Below, in pieces: positions 8,916 through 17,862 of a stretch of 64,000 bases of DNA. The notes under the pieces are model-generated. The model saw nothing but the letters and a program-made list of their open reading frames with translations. It was not told where the DNA came from and made no database searches. Made by a program: the position numbers and the translations under genes. The DNA is taken from assembly GCA_023647555.1 (NCBI GenBank), contig JALRLY010000262.1, positions 1 through 64,000 of the forward strand, in the 5' to 3' direction. The stretch is from Pancytospora philotis. Taxonomy: Eukaryota > Microsporidia. The first letter of the stretch is position 1. Each line of letters opens with the position of its first letter.

Positions 8916-10187
8916 ATGGAGTGCGAGGAATTTTCTCGGCTGCGGAACATGCTGGGCGAGCTCTTCGAGGTCCTCAGCAGGACACTGCCGGTCGCGCACA
9001 TCCACGAGCATCCGTTCGCGTACCACGCTAAGCGCATGGAGGGCATCTTTGCGGTCATAGGCCAGATCGCAGAGCAGGCGCTCGAGGAGGAGCAGTCCCT
9101 GGCGCTGGAGAACGAGCAGCAGGTGGAGAAGATGCTGCTCTACTGCTCGCAGCTGGGCATCCCCGGGCCGGAGGTCAAGCAGCTCGCAAACGTGCATCTC
9201 CAGCGCGAGTTCATCGACAACGAAATGAAGAGGGTCGCGGTGCTGCGCGGGCAGGTCCAGAGCGAGATCGGCGGTCTGGAGGAGGAGATGCGCAGGGTGC
9301 GCGAGTGGATGGGGCTGCAGCCAGCGGCGGAGATAGAGAGGGACGTCTCGATGGCGGTGGTGAGCATGCTGCGCCTGGAGCTGGACGAGCTGAATGCAGA
9401 AAAGGCAAGGCGGGAGGCGCAGCGCCAGGGATTCTACGATCGCATCAAGGAAATATGCTCGGAGCTCGAGCGCGACTGTGCGCTGGCCTACGACGAGAGC
9501 ATCGGCGCGCTTGAGCAGACAGTCGAGCGACTGGAGAGCGAGCTGCTGCGGTGCAAGAGCGACTACGAGCGGATCTCCGGCGAGATTGCGAAACGCGAGG
9601 CCTGCCTCGGAATGCCGCCACGGGCCTTCGAGCGGTGCTACAGCAGCGAGAGCATGCGGGAAATGGAGGCGTACAACGACCACCTCAGGGCGGAGCAGAC
9701 TCGGCTCTTCGACAGCATATTCTCGCGGGTGCGCGACGAGCTCAGCGAAATCAGCGCCATCTTCGGGCTCGCGGCGGAGAGCTACCCGGCGACCGAGGAG
9801 GCGCTGGGCCTCATGCGCGACAAGATCGCCGAGCTGCTCCCGAAGAAGGACCTCTTCTGCGAGATCGTCGCGCTCATCGAGCGGCGCCGGCTGCTGCTGC
9901 AGAAGATGACCGAGTTCGAGAAGATCGCCTCGGACCCGAAGCGGCTGTTCAAGTCGTCCTTCCAGCTCAACTCCGAGGAGAAGTTCAGGAACACGGCCTA
10001 TCCGAGCCTGCTGAAGCTCGAGGAGAGCATCTTCGAGCAGATCGATGCGTACGAGAAGAATTTCAGCGGGTTTGTGTACAACAGCGAGAAATACAGGGTG
10101 GTTCTGCGCGCGGAGATCGACAACAGGATCATCAACAGGACGGTGTTCATCAGCAGATGCGATTCCCCGTATCGCAAGCGCAAATAA
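8916..10187 (+). CDS. ASE1: Ase1/PRC1/MAP65-like microtubule-bundling protein
   Basis: 423 residues, strongly charged and coiled-coil for most of its length. Ase1/PRC1 crosslinks antiparallel microtubules in the spindle midzone. The C-terminal part carries the family pattern of an EFEKIASDPKRLF segment followed by EEKFRNTAYPSLLKLEESIF, in the spectrin-like microtubule-binding region. The C-terminal tail of animal and yeast homologs is nearly absent. The first ATG is at MECEEF; the open frame upstream begins only with TTG. Remote identification by motif, moderately sure. Confidence 0.68.
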   Translation: MECEEFSRLRNMLGELFEVLSRTLPVAHIHEHPFAYHAKRMEGIFAVIGQIAEQALEEEQSLALENEQQVEKMLLYCSQLGIPGPEVKQLANVHLQREFIDNEMKRVAVLRGQVQSEIGGLEEEMRRVREWMGLQPAAEIERDVSMAVVSMLRLELDELNAEKARREAQRQGFYDRIKEICSELERDCALAYDESIGALEQTVERLESELLRCKSDYERISGEIAKREACLGMPPRAFERCYSSESMREMEAYNDHLRAEQTRLFDSIFSRVRDELSEISAIFGLAAESYPATEEALGLMRDKIAELLPKKDLFCEIVALIERRRLLLQKMTEFEKIASDPKRLFKSSFQLNSEEKFRNTAYPSLLKLEESIFEQIDAYEKNFSGFVYNSEKYRVVLRAEIDNRIINRTVFISRCDSPYRKRK

Positions 10188-10334
10188 TCTGATCTGTACA
10201 GAATACGGGCATGCATTAAAGTATTACTAATGGGCATCGTGCACTACTGTATACTTTTAACTGGTATACCATGCATAGTACAGCTGTTATTGCTTGACCT
10301 ATGATATCGCCTCAACGAAAGTACAAAATTCGAT

Positions 10335-10820
10335 TTATTGCTGCTGGCCGTTTGGTTGCTTATGTAGCTTCCTATCGAGCACGAAGCTGAGGCTCTCGAC
10401 GGGCCGGAGATGCAGAAAGCAGTACGCATCTGCGCCCATCACGCACGCAACTGTATCTTCGACCGGCGGGACAAACTCATCGTCTCTATTCCTGTGCACG
10501 AGCGCGCCGATGGCCGGTGCAGCCTCGCGTCTGAAGTGCTTCGTCCGTTCGTACACGCGCACCGCCTCGCCGCTCGGGTCCGTAATCAGATTAAGCTGCG
10601 AGTTCCGCAGCTCGAAGTACGCGCGGGTCCCCAAACTGCACCCCGCTGGAGGTGTCTTAGAGTAGAGATGCAGCAGGTCGTCGGCCGATAGATAGAGCCT
10701 GCTGCCGCGTTTCATCCCGTAGTGTCTGTATTCGTTGGCGTTCTGCTGGCGCGGTACGAACAGGTCGCCAGCGCGCTCGAACTGCGCGAGGAAAGTCTGG
10801 AAATCGCAGTGCGGCGCCAT
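10335..10820 (-). CDS. Small protein of unknown function; weak resemblance to a tRNA-splicing endonuclease subunit
   Basis: 161 residues from the ATG at MAPHCDFQ; an in-frame ATG 54 bp upstream would add 18 residues but lies before the AT-rich leader. No signal peptide or membrane segment. The pattern YLSADDLLHLYSK followed by AYFELRN and VYERTKHFRRE recalls the YLSPEEAxYLL and YRDLRERG segments of Sen54/Sen34-type subunits, but the catalytic Tyr-His-Lys triad cannot be placed. I treat the function as unknown. The C-terminus is glutamine-rich. Confidence 0.55.
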   Translation of the reverse strand: MAPHCDFQTFLAQFERAGDLFVPRQQNANEYRHYGMKRGSRLYLSADDLLHLYSKTPPAGCSLGTRAYFELRNSQLNLITDPSGEAVRVYERTKHFRREAAPAIGALVHRNRDDEFVPPVEDTVACVMGADAYCFLHLRPVESLSFVLDRKLHKQPNGQQQ

Positions 10821-11077
10821 GGCGGATGTAAATAAATAGGGGCTGCACAAACGACAAAAAGCCGGTGCATTCATAAAAGTTTGCAGAAGTGATCAGATTC
10901 GACAAGCTGCTGCCAAACAGATGTAGCAATAACAGTTGGTGTGCATTGTATTCTATTTATTCGTAGTCAAAATAAGTTTTAGAGCAAAATTGCCCGCACA
11001 GACCTCTTACGCCTCTATCCTAAACCGAAGCGTTGCAAAGCCTTTATAGCAACAAGCAATCTACCAGCTCCAGCACA

Positions 11078-11863
11078 TCACAGCGTATACATCTCGTAGA
11101 TCATGAAGAAGTCCTGCCGGTCGAACACGGGGAGCCGCATCGCCTGGCACTCTTTGATGAAGGCCTGGTACGCATCTGCACGCGCCTCGCCGCCAGCCGC
11201 GATCCTGCTTACAATCTGGTGGTGCATGCCCTGCGCGCCCTGCTCACCGGCGCCCGCCAGACAGTCCTGCAGCGCGAGCGTATCGCCGCCGCCGCTCGCC
11301 TTTTTGAAGAAAAGATCGAGCAGCACCTTAAAGACTATCCGCAGGTCGCCGTGCTGGCTGTACTTCTTGGCGATGTACACCAGCGCGGGCCGCTCGATGC
11401 AGGGCTCGCCGATCTCCTCGTCCATCTTCCGCTGCAGAATCTGGATGATGTCCTGCGTGCTGTACGGGCCGAACTTGAGCTTGCCCATCTTCAGGTTGTT
11501 GCTTATCGTTATCAGCTTGGCCTTGCGCCTGCCCAGCTCGATGATGTCGCGCATGCACTGCGTCTTCTTCTCCTTGAAGTACTTGTCGAACTCGTCGATG
11601 ACGACGGTGCGTGCGCTGCTGGCCCGCAGCGCCTTGCTGATGTGCGGCGTGTAGTAGTAGTTGATGTACAGGTGGTCGCTGGCGCTGAGCACGCCGAGCA
11701 CCGTGCAGGTCTTGCCGGTGCCTGGCTTCCCGGTGATGTGGAGCACGTGCTCAGGGCCTGCCAGGAAGCCGGCGATGTGGGCCTTTTCGGCGTCCCGGCC
11801 GTAGGCGCTGTGCGCGGTCGTGGTCGAGAACGCCTTCTGGATTTTTGCCATTCTGTCTCCCAT
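11078..11863 (-). CDS. Orc1/Cdc6-type AAA+ ATPase (minimal)
   Basis: 261 residues. Orc1/Cdc6 proteins bind origins and load MCM rings. Walker A is GKPGTGKT at about 47-54 and Walker B is VVIDEFDKY. A lid domain follows (YSTQDIIQILQRKM) and then a short winged-helix-like end. It is far shorter than fungal ORC1 (over 700) or CDC6 (about 500): no BAH domain and almost no N-terminal extension, so Orc1 and Cdc6 cannot be told apart. The frame stays open for about 157 codons upstream, but the AAAATTTTAGG element at about 11929-11939 and the first ATG after it favour this start. A second ATG is 12 bp further in. Confidence 0.75.
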   Translation of the reverse strand: MGDRMAKIQKAFSTTTAHSAYGRDAEKAHIAGFLAGPEHVLHITGKPGTGKTCTVLGVLSASDHLYINYYYTPHISKALRASSARTVVIDEFDKYFKEKKTQCMRDIIELGRRKAKLITISNNLKMGKLKFGPYSTQDIIQILQRKMDEEIGEPCIERPALVYIAKKYSQHGDLRIVFKVLLDLFFKKASGGGDTLALQDCLAGAGEQGAQGMHHQIVSRIAAGGEARADAYQAFIKECQAMRLPVFDRQDFFMIYEMYTL

Positions 11864-12369
11864 GCAAAAATGGGTGCGTGCTGCCGCGCCTGCCAAAACC
11901 GGGATGGTCGTTTTGCGGAGTACGCAGACCGCACCTAAAATTTTGAGGCAGGCTCTTTGCTGGGGCCAGCCAGCAACCGGGCGCACGATATAGAATCCAG
12001 GATTCATGCTAGTGAGCGACAGTAGTGCCTGGTGACCCATCAGCCAGCGCTCCGTGGTCCAAAATGGTGAGGTGGCGTGCGCATCCTTAGAGCCGATAAT
12101 CTGCAGCAACGCCCAGAATAGCGGTAGCCGCGCATCTGGTTGGCTACAGGAGCCCGTGGATGGCGCTGCACGGCCGCTAGTATAGCCCCACCTCACTTTA
12201 ATACTCCTCGGACGCGATAAATAAAAGATGCGATCGCATTCCATTATAAACAGCTCCAGACAGCGTCCCAGCACGGCCTTCTGCAACAGTGTCGCAGCCG
12301 CGGCCGCAGGCCCCGTGAAACGCCCTTGTTTCAAGAGCCATTTTAATACAGAAAAATGAGGCCTCCAAG
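11864..12369. other. Intergenic region between divergent Orc1/Cdc6 and NF-YC genes
   Basis: About 500 bp. It contains an AAAATTTT element on the minus strand near 11930-11940 for Orc1/Cdc6. An open reading frame on the minus strand covers most of it, but the translation is low-complexity and compositionally unlike the downstream protein; G/C-rich DNA gives such frames by chance. Nothing else is supported. Confidence 0.5.
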
Positions 12370-12801
12370 ATGAGCGAGTACTTCTCCCAGAAGCTCGCCT
12401 CGTTCTGGCACAACGCGTTCATGAAGGCATCCTCGTCCAAAATCAAGCTGAAGGAGCTCAACCTCCCGCTCGCCAGGATCAAGCGGCTCATGAAGGTCGA
12501 GGAGAACGTGCGGATGGTCGCCTCCGAGGTGCCGATCCTCTTCAGCCTCGTGGCGGAGGCGTTCATCGAGGAGCTCACGCTGCGCGCGTGGCTCAACACC
12601 GACGACAGCAAGCGCCGCATCCTCCAGAAGACGGACATCTCCGCGGCCGTGAAGACCTCGCAGATGTACGACTTCCTGACCGACATCATCTCCTCCAACA
12701 GCCTCATACATCTGGACTCGCAGGACGAGGACGAGCTGGCGCAGCAGCAGGTGTACCTCGAGTCTAACGGTAAAAATATAAACTACGGTAACAATTTTTA
12801 A
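12370..12801 (+). CDS. HAP5: NF-YC/HAP5-like histone-fold transcription factor subunit
   Basis: 143 residues. The histone fold at about 27-110 matches NF-YC: LPLARIKRLMKVEENVRMVASEVPILFS, then FIEELTLRAWLNTDDSKRRILQKTDISAAV. The preceding FWHNAFM is the short helix seen in HAP5 proteins. NF-YC pairs with NF-YB, and with NF-YA recognises CCAAT. No NF-YA or NF-YB is present in the window. The C-terminal tail is short and asparagine-rich. The stop codon overlaps an AATAAA signal, so the 3' UTR is probably very short. Confidence 0.85.
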   Translation: MSEYFSQKLASFWHNAFMKASSSKIKLKELNLPLARIKRLMKVEENVRMVASEVPILFSLVAEAFIEELTLRAWLNTDDSKRRILQKTDISAAVKTSQMYDFLTDIISSNSLIHLDSQDEDELAQQQVYLESNGKNINYGNNF

Positions 12802-13122
12802 TAAATAATGCATGATAGAAGTATGAGCGTACGCACCAAGCGGGCATCCGCTGCCTCGTGTTTAGATACAGATTTTGGGACAAGCAATCACTTTGTTTGC
12901 GGGTACGCGTTATTACAAATCGAGCTGTTTGCGCTCGCTCCTGCACCGTCTACGTTCCTCATACGACGCTGGCTTCGGTGTCCTCCGCAGCATCCTGAGC
13001 TCGATGTGACCTCGCAGTTTGAACCCTTCATGATGCATTTTCGCTTAAGAAACGAATTTTCTCCGGGCGCCACTGAGCTGACTATGAAGCATTTCCAGTA
13101 CCTCAAATTTTTATTCCCCCAT
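12802..13122. other. Upstream region of secreted family member A
   Basis: About 320 bp. The frame of the next gene is open across it, with ATGs at 12808 and 13084, but the translation has no signal peptide and no counterpart in paralogs B and C. The core element sits at its right end, so I read it as noncoding leader and promoter. Confidence 0.5.
13105..13122 (+). promoter_or_regulatory. Start-proximal element of secreted family member A
   Basis: AAATTTTTATT followed by CCCCC, two bases before the ATG. Paralogs B and C have AAAATTTTCAT plus CGCCC in the same place, so the block is conserved with the family. Confidence 0.6.
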
Positions 13123-14520
13123 ATGTTGCTAGGTACAATTTTTTTGTTGCTGGCGCGCTGCCATGCTGCTGAGCACGATGAGGCAGCAGTTCCGCCTGCC
13201 ATCGCCACCACCGATTACACTGAATTCGGCAAGATTGGGGATCCAGAGCTCAACACGTTAGAGAAGCAAGTGCTGGAGCAGCTCTGGATAAACTGCGTAG
13301 GGTATACAAGCCCCGAGATCCCATTGGCAGATATTAATTCGAGCGCGCGGCGGCCCTCAAGCAACGGGAAGACATGCTGTCTGCTCTACTCCGTGCTCAA
13401 AGACACCGACCAGCACGACCGGCCCAATCGCGTGCTAGAACGTCTCCTCGGCGGCGTCGGGTTCAGCGGTCACATGCTATTGAAGAAGTTACTGAACAGT
13501 TTTTATATTAGGCATCTCGCAATAGTTGCCGAGTATTTCTTGGATGCGCGCAACCAGCTGGCCGAACTCATACGAACCTCAGTCGGGTTGCTCAAAAGCA
13601 TCTCCGGGGAGGTGGACGAGAAGGCGAGATATGGCCGTACAGTGGACTTAGCGCAGTATGCAAGAGAAAAAGAGACGGTAAGCTGCGTAGCTGATTATGT
13701 ACTTTTGATAAGAAACAAGTACATACTATATAGCAAAAGCTTCGTCATGGCGTTATCCCATCTGTTCGATTACTGGTTCAATGACTACGAATTTTTCACG
13801 CTGCGCTTCACTACTATTTCCGAGTGCATTTCAATTATCCTGGAGTCCAAGATCTTACCGAGCTGCAAGTTGCTCGATTTCAAGGATCAACTGGCCCGGC
13901 ATATCATCGACAAAGAGCAGCCTGAGTATCTGGATTTTTTATTGAGCTTAATGGACAAAAGACAAGTGAGAAGGCTGGTCTTCGGTTATCTTAATGCCTA
14001 CGACTTCGACTCTTTCAACCCACAGTTTGTTCTCAACTTTATCGCATTTTTGCCGCAGTCGGGCCCCGAAACACTCAAAGTCGTGGCGCGGACCTGGGAG
14101 AAGTACCTGGAGGATGTGCCTGCGTTCCTGCGCAGGGAAACCGCGTTCAAGGACAAGCTGTTCGCGCGGCTGCCGCCTTGTTTTCAACGAGATGTGCTTG
14201 TTCATTTGAATACGCTACCAGAAAAAGATCCGTTCAGAGACAATACCGCTTACAACTGCATACGCAGGCTCGATTGCGGTATGTTTCTCGGGATCATAAG
14301 CAAATACAAGAATATCAAAAAGCAGAATGAGCTGATGGATTTCATGCTCAATTATCTGGATATTGATGTAGCCAGCGAGTTTATATCATGCTGTGATTCT
14401 GATGAGTGCTATAACGGTATACCCTACAAACGCATAGGACTAGCATCCCGACTCAGCTCTGCAATAAAAGCGCTCGTGGAGAAGGCCAGTTATGGCGGCG
14501 GCGCCTCAGCCAGCTGCTAA
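13123..14520 (+). CDS. Secreted paralog family, member A
   Basis: 465 residues. Signal peptide MLLGTIFLLLARCHAA, then DYTEFGKIGDPELNTLEKQV near the mature N-terminus. Other family landmarks are YTSPEIP, a CCLLYSVLKD block, HLFDYWFNDYEFF, ARHIIDKEQPEYL, FLRRETAFKD and a C-terminal LDCGMFLGII...LMDFMLNYLD. No second membrane segment; predicted all-helical. Members B and C share these blocks at high similarity and member D shares them distantly. The usual longer reading starts 315 bp upstream, but the core element and signal peptide set this start. I know no domain. Likely exported to the host-parasite interface (inference). Base use is more A/T-rich than in neighbouring housekeeping genes. Confidence 0.85.
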   Translation: MLLGTIFLLLARCHAAEHDEAAVPPAIATTDYTEFGKIGDPELNTLEKQVLEQLWINCVGYTSPEIPLADINSSARRPSSNGKTCCLLYSVLKDTDQHDRPNRVLERLLGGVGFSGHMLLKKLLNSFYIRHLAIVAEYFLDARNQLAELIRTSVGLLKSISGEVDEKARYGRTVDLAQYAREKETVSCVADYVLLIRNKYILYSKSFVMALSHLFDYWFNDYEFFTLRFTTISECISIILESKILPSCKLLDFKDQLARHIIDKEQPEYLDFLLSLMDKRQVRRLVFGYLNAYDFDSFNPQFVLNFIAFLPQSGPETLKVVARTWEKYLEDVPAFLRRETAFKDKLFARLPPCFQRDVLVHLNTLPEKDPFRDNTAYNCIRRLDCGMFLGIISKYKNIKKQNELMDFMLNYLDIDVASEFISCCDSDECYNGIPYKRIGLASRLSSAIKALVEKASYGGGASASC

Positions 14521-14741
14521 TTATAAACGGCATAGTGTACCGCATTATAGCGGCACCGATAATCTGCTGCATTCACTGGTTGTTTAGTATTTTCAAGCAG
14601 CAGAGAATGCACAGATTCAGAAAGGAACCCTTATAAAATTGGTAGCTGCTGCATTGTGGTAAGCAGAGTACTCTACAGCGAAATCCAGAGTTGCCATGTT
14701 TGGTATTAAACTATAATACACAATAAATCTATTCAAGGGTC

Positions 14742-14950
14742 ATGATAGCACAACTGTTTATATTATTCATGGGCTCTTTAGCGTCCCCCGTGCTCCTCCG
14801 CGCGCTAGCACAGGCTACGCACTGCCCCTTTTCGAGAATCCCGTGCACCACAACGCCCTGAACTGGATAGATGCCTCCGAACGCGAAGCTGTTGGGGTCG
14901 CTTATACATTTCTAGTGACACATGGGCACCGCGTCATCTTAGGCAGTTGA
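14742..14950 (+). pseudogene. Possible frameshifted relic of a small secreted protein gene
   Basis: An ATG at 14742 opens a 39-codon frame beginning with a signal-peptide-like stretch (MIAQLFILFMGSLAS). It stops at 14859. Another frame is open across the same point and runs to 14950 with normal-looking composition (GYALPLFENPVHHNALNWID). A single frameshift near 14800-14830 would join them, but I do not reconstruct it. The surrounding 477 bp between the family A gene and the exopolyphosphatase gene holds nothing else I can support. It could be a chance open frame. Confidence 0.3.
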
Positions 14951-14998
14951 AGATTTAAATTCGGTTTATTATTGCGCGGCCCGAGTATCGATTTTGGC

Positions 14999-16165
14999 CT
15001 ACTGCGATGCGACCGGCAAAACGCGCTCGATCAGCTGCTTGATAAGCGGCACCAACACTTTGCGCGACATCGCCACGGGGATGCTGTAGTAGGATAGGCC
15101 CTTGAACTCCCTGGGCTCGAAGTGGTGCTCGGCGGCCAGCATGCGCTCGAAGGGGCAGTTGATCAGCGCCAGAAGTCGCTTTTCCCCCGCCTTGCGGTTT
15201 ACAATCAGGAAATCGAGGCCGTGGTTCCGCCGGAAATCCCCGAACGCCATTTCCAGATGCCGCCCTGCGTGCTTGGCCTTTGCGGAGGCGCTCTCGGCCG
15301 CCTCGCGCCGCGCCCACTTCTTGAACGAGTACTTGACGGTCGCGATCCCAAAGCTGAAGCCGTGGTGCGCGAACTCCTTGTAGTCCTTCTGGAGTATGAT
15401 GTCCGTGCTGAGTTCCGCATCGTTGAAGCGGCTCTTCTGTATCTCCTTGCGTACCTTGTTCACGGCCTTGCGGGACAGGCCCGTCAGCTTGGCGAGCTTG
15501 CGGAACTCGCCCCGGTCGAAGTTGCTAGCGGAGCGCTTTAGATTCTTGGTATCCACGAGAATCGGCACCATGAGCATGCCGCCGATGCCCCTGCAGAATG
15601 CCTGCGATTCGAATATGGCGCAGCCCTTGTGCTTGCTGCCGAAGAGGGAGTGCCCGACGTACTTGGAGACGAGCGTGGCGCAGGACCCCACGGTCGTGTC
15701 GATGTACAGACGCGACGCCTCGAGGGTTTTGTGCCCGGGAACGTGGTGGTCGATGATCAGCTCGATCGGGCAGGCCGCGAGCTCTGCGACCGGCCGGTGG
15801 TGGTCCGTGAGTATGAGGCGCACGGTCTTGTCGATGAGCTTGTGCTCTTCGCCGCCGGCCCGGAACACCGTGGCGATCCGCCGCGCCTCGAGCGAGAAGG
15901 CGCCCTCCGGCCGCTCTAAGAAGATGAGGTCCTCCGTGCTGATATTGTAGTGCCCCAGCAGACACATCACGTCGCCCTTGGACTCGAGCACGCGGCGCGC
16001 CATGTTCACAACGAACACTGCCTTCTCGTGCACGGCTGTAACGAGCGACGATACGAATGAGTCGACGTCGCACGCCTCGTTTCCCATGCACACCAGCACG
16101 TTTTTCTCCTTGAGCGCCGCCCTGCACTGCTTCAAGAAATCGCCGAGTATTTTTTCGAAGGACAT
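14999..16165 (-). CDS. PPX1: Exopolyphosphatase PPX1 / DHH phosphoesterase family
   Basis: 388 residues. PPX1 releases phosphate from the ends of inorganic polyphosphate in the cytosol and mitochondria of fungi. DHH-family metal ligands are visible: GNEACDVDSF near residue 28, ILTDHHRP near 120, and LIIDHHVPG near 138. The C-terminal DHHA2-type domain follows. Length matches yeast PPX1 (397). The ATG is preceded by AATTTTGG and then GGCCCC. Polyphosphate handling is of interest because microsporidian spores depend on osmotic swelling, but no link is shown here. An AATAAA signal lies about 30 bp past the stop. Confidence 0.85.
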   Translation of the reverse strand: MSFEKILGDFLKQCRAALKEKNVLVCMGNEACDVDSFVSSLVTAVHEKAVFVVNMARRVLESKGDVMCLLGHYNISTEDLIFLERPEGAFSLEARRIATVFRAGGEEHKLIDKTVRLILTDHHRPVAELAACPIELIIDHHVPGHKTLEASRLYIDTTVGSCATLVSKYVGHSLFGSKHKGCAIFESQAFCRGIGGMLMVPILVDTKNLKRSASNFDRGEFRKLAKLTGLSRKAVNKVRKEIQKSRFNDAELSTDIILQKDYKEFAHHGFSFGIATVKYSFKKWARREAAESASAKAKHAGRHLEMAFGDFRRNHGLDFLIVNRKAGEKRLLALINCPFERMLAAEHHFEPREFKGLSYYSIPVAMSRKVLVPLIKQLIERVLPVASQ

Positions 16166-16441
16166 GGGGCCTGTCGAGCCAAAATTAATGAACTGTCAGC
16201 GCCTCGGCTGAAACAGCAACAAACTGGCCATACTTAAGCGGGGCAGAGCAGCTAGAAACTTATGGCATTTGCATGGGCAACATATTAGCAGCAAATGCAG
16301 TGCTATTTCACAGATACAAAAAGGCGAGTTGCCGACAGCACAGCAGAACACAAGCCAGCAATTTGATAATTTAATTAGAATTGGAGCTTACATGCGAAAA
16401 TATTTACTGATGCGGAGTCTGCGCAGTTACTGTTACCGCTC

Positions 16442-16777
16442 TTACTTCAGATGCAACGCACATACACCTAGCATCAGCAGTGCCAGAAGGGCTAAAGCGG
16501 TGTCCCGCTCCTCCTCGTCTGTGATAGAGTGAAGGCGACTAGCGAGCCCAGTGAAGCAGTTGGCGCAATCGTGCGGTGGTTCAACGGTGCCATACTTTGC
16601 AGCGGGCGAAGCTAGGCTTGCAACGAGCAGCCGGTCTGTTGCGGGTTCAGCCTGCGGGCTACCGGCCGTATCAAAGCACTTGCCTCGCAGCGCTCTGGCG
16701 CGAATAGCATCCAGCCGCGCGGCCAGCCAGACTGCGACGAGCGAGCATGCAACGAACATCAGTAGCTCTGTCGTCAT
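16442..16777 (-). CDS. Small two-pass membrane protein, unknown
   Basis: 111 residues. An N-terminal hydrophobic segment (LLMFVACSLVAVWLAA) and a C-terminal one (ALALLALLMLGVCAL) flank a polar middle with a CANC pair. The ATG follows CCCCT, and AAAATTTT lies about 20 bp further upstream on the same strand, supporting this start over the ATG-less longer frame. No family recognised. The ends could both face the same side of a membrane. Confidence 0.6.
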   Translation of the reverse strand: MTTELLMFVACSLVAVWLAARLDAIRARALRGKCFDTAGSPQAEPATDRLLVASLASPAAKYGTVEPPHDCANCFTGLASRLHSITDEEERDTALALLALLMLGVCALHLK

Positions 16778-17123
16778 AGGGGACTTGCGCAGCAAAATTT
16801 TCAATATCCCGTTGACAAGTTAAAATGGTCGTGCGGGAATGATGTCAAGCGCGACACGGATTATTGAATGCCAAGATACGATCTGTTTTGGGCAGACCAA
16901 ACGAACAAGCCAGCATTCGCAGCTAAATCATTACTAGCGCCAGACTAGATTAATAATCTAGATGTGGAGTGAAAAGATGAATGCTACAGAAAGTAGATGG
17001 GCCTGCATTCCAGAATCAAGTCGAGCAGTATAAACCGAGCAACCAGTGGGGCCCATGCGCTATGTACCGTAGGATAAAACACGAAAAAATGAATGCGGGC
17101 AGACTAAAATCGGTTTATTGCCA
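16778..17123. other. Intergenic region with a 17-bp inverted repeat
   Basis: No gene seen in 345 bp. CTAGATTA and TAATCTAG form an inverted repeat around one base at 16945-16961. The right end holds the AATAAA signal (minus strand, 17114-17119) of the Mrt4 gene. Confidence 0.5.
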
Positions 17124-17663
17124 TTACTTGAGATCGCTGGCCATCTTGACATCGAGCACCTTCAGAGTAGAGGAGCCCATGCGGCGCCCAAGCGCCTTCA
17201 GGATCTGCACCTGCTTCTCGTCGACGGCGGCGCCCTCCTCGCAGACCACAGCCTCCTCGAGGAGCACCGTGTTACCGCCCTGCTTGATGGTGTTCCCGAT
17301 CAGAGAAGCCACGCGGGCGCTGCGCACCACGCCGGCCGGCACGACCACGCGCTCGGTGGCGCTCTCGCCCTCCTTCAGATAGTCCGGATAGGCCATGCCC
17401 TCGATCGTGCTCGAGAGGTTCTCCTTGGCGAATATCAGGAAGAAGTTGTCGCCGATGCTGAAGCTCGGGTACTCGCGCTGGAAAATCGCCTTCTTGACGA
17501 AGAGCACCTTCCCCTCGATCGCACCGCGCAGCGCCTGGATGGAGACGTTGGGGATGTCGGCGTTGAGCACGACGTGGAGGACCGGATACTCCGCGAGCAG
17601 CTCCTTGATTTTGTCGACGTCGCTGCGCTGTTTCTCCTTCTGCTTCTTTGCAACGACCTTCAT
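17124..17663 (-). CDS. MRT4: Ribosome assembly factor Mrt4 (uL10/P0-like)
   Basis: 179 residues. Mrt4 is the nucleolar placeholder that binds pre-60S rRNA before P0 replaces it. The uL10-like core is recognisable, with a lysine-rich start (KKQKEKQRSDVDKIKELLAEYP), LRGAIEGKVLFVKKAI, and the C-terminal VDEKQVQILKALGRRMGSSTL that resembles the end of Mrt4 rather than P0. The P-protein binding and acidic C-terminal tails of P0 are missing, as expected. The ATG follows AAAATTTTCGCGCATTCT. AATAAA lies five bases past the stop. Confidence 0.75.
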   Translation of the reverse strand: MKVVAKKQKEKQRSDVDKIKELLAEYPVLHVVLNADIPNVSIQALRGAIEGKVLFVKKAIFQREYPSFSIGDNFFLIFAKENLSSTIEGMAYPDYLKEGESATERVVVPAGVVRSARVASLIGNTIKQGGNTVLLEEAVVCEEGAAVDEKQVQILKALGRRMGSSTLKVLDVKMASDLK

Positions 17664-17862
17664 AGAATGCGCGAAAATTTTGCTGCGATTTTGTAGCAAC
17701 GGGCAGCGGCTGCAGACGCGCACTGCATGCATGCTCTACAGTATCTCTTTCAAATCAGTGTGGATGCACGAACGAAAAAGGCGAGCGGAACGAGCATAGC
17801 GCGTGTCCCGGTTAAACAGTAGAGCAAATTCTCGTCTCAACATGTTTCAACAGTTTACTTTG

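Noticed and set aside
11864..12334. N-terminal extension of Orc1/Cdc6 by about 157 residues
   Set aside because: No ATG fits the start element; the translation is low-complexity and the AAAATTTT block lies inside it. G/C-rich DNA keeps frames open by chance.
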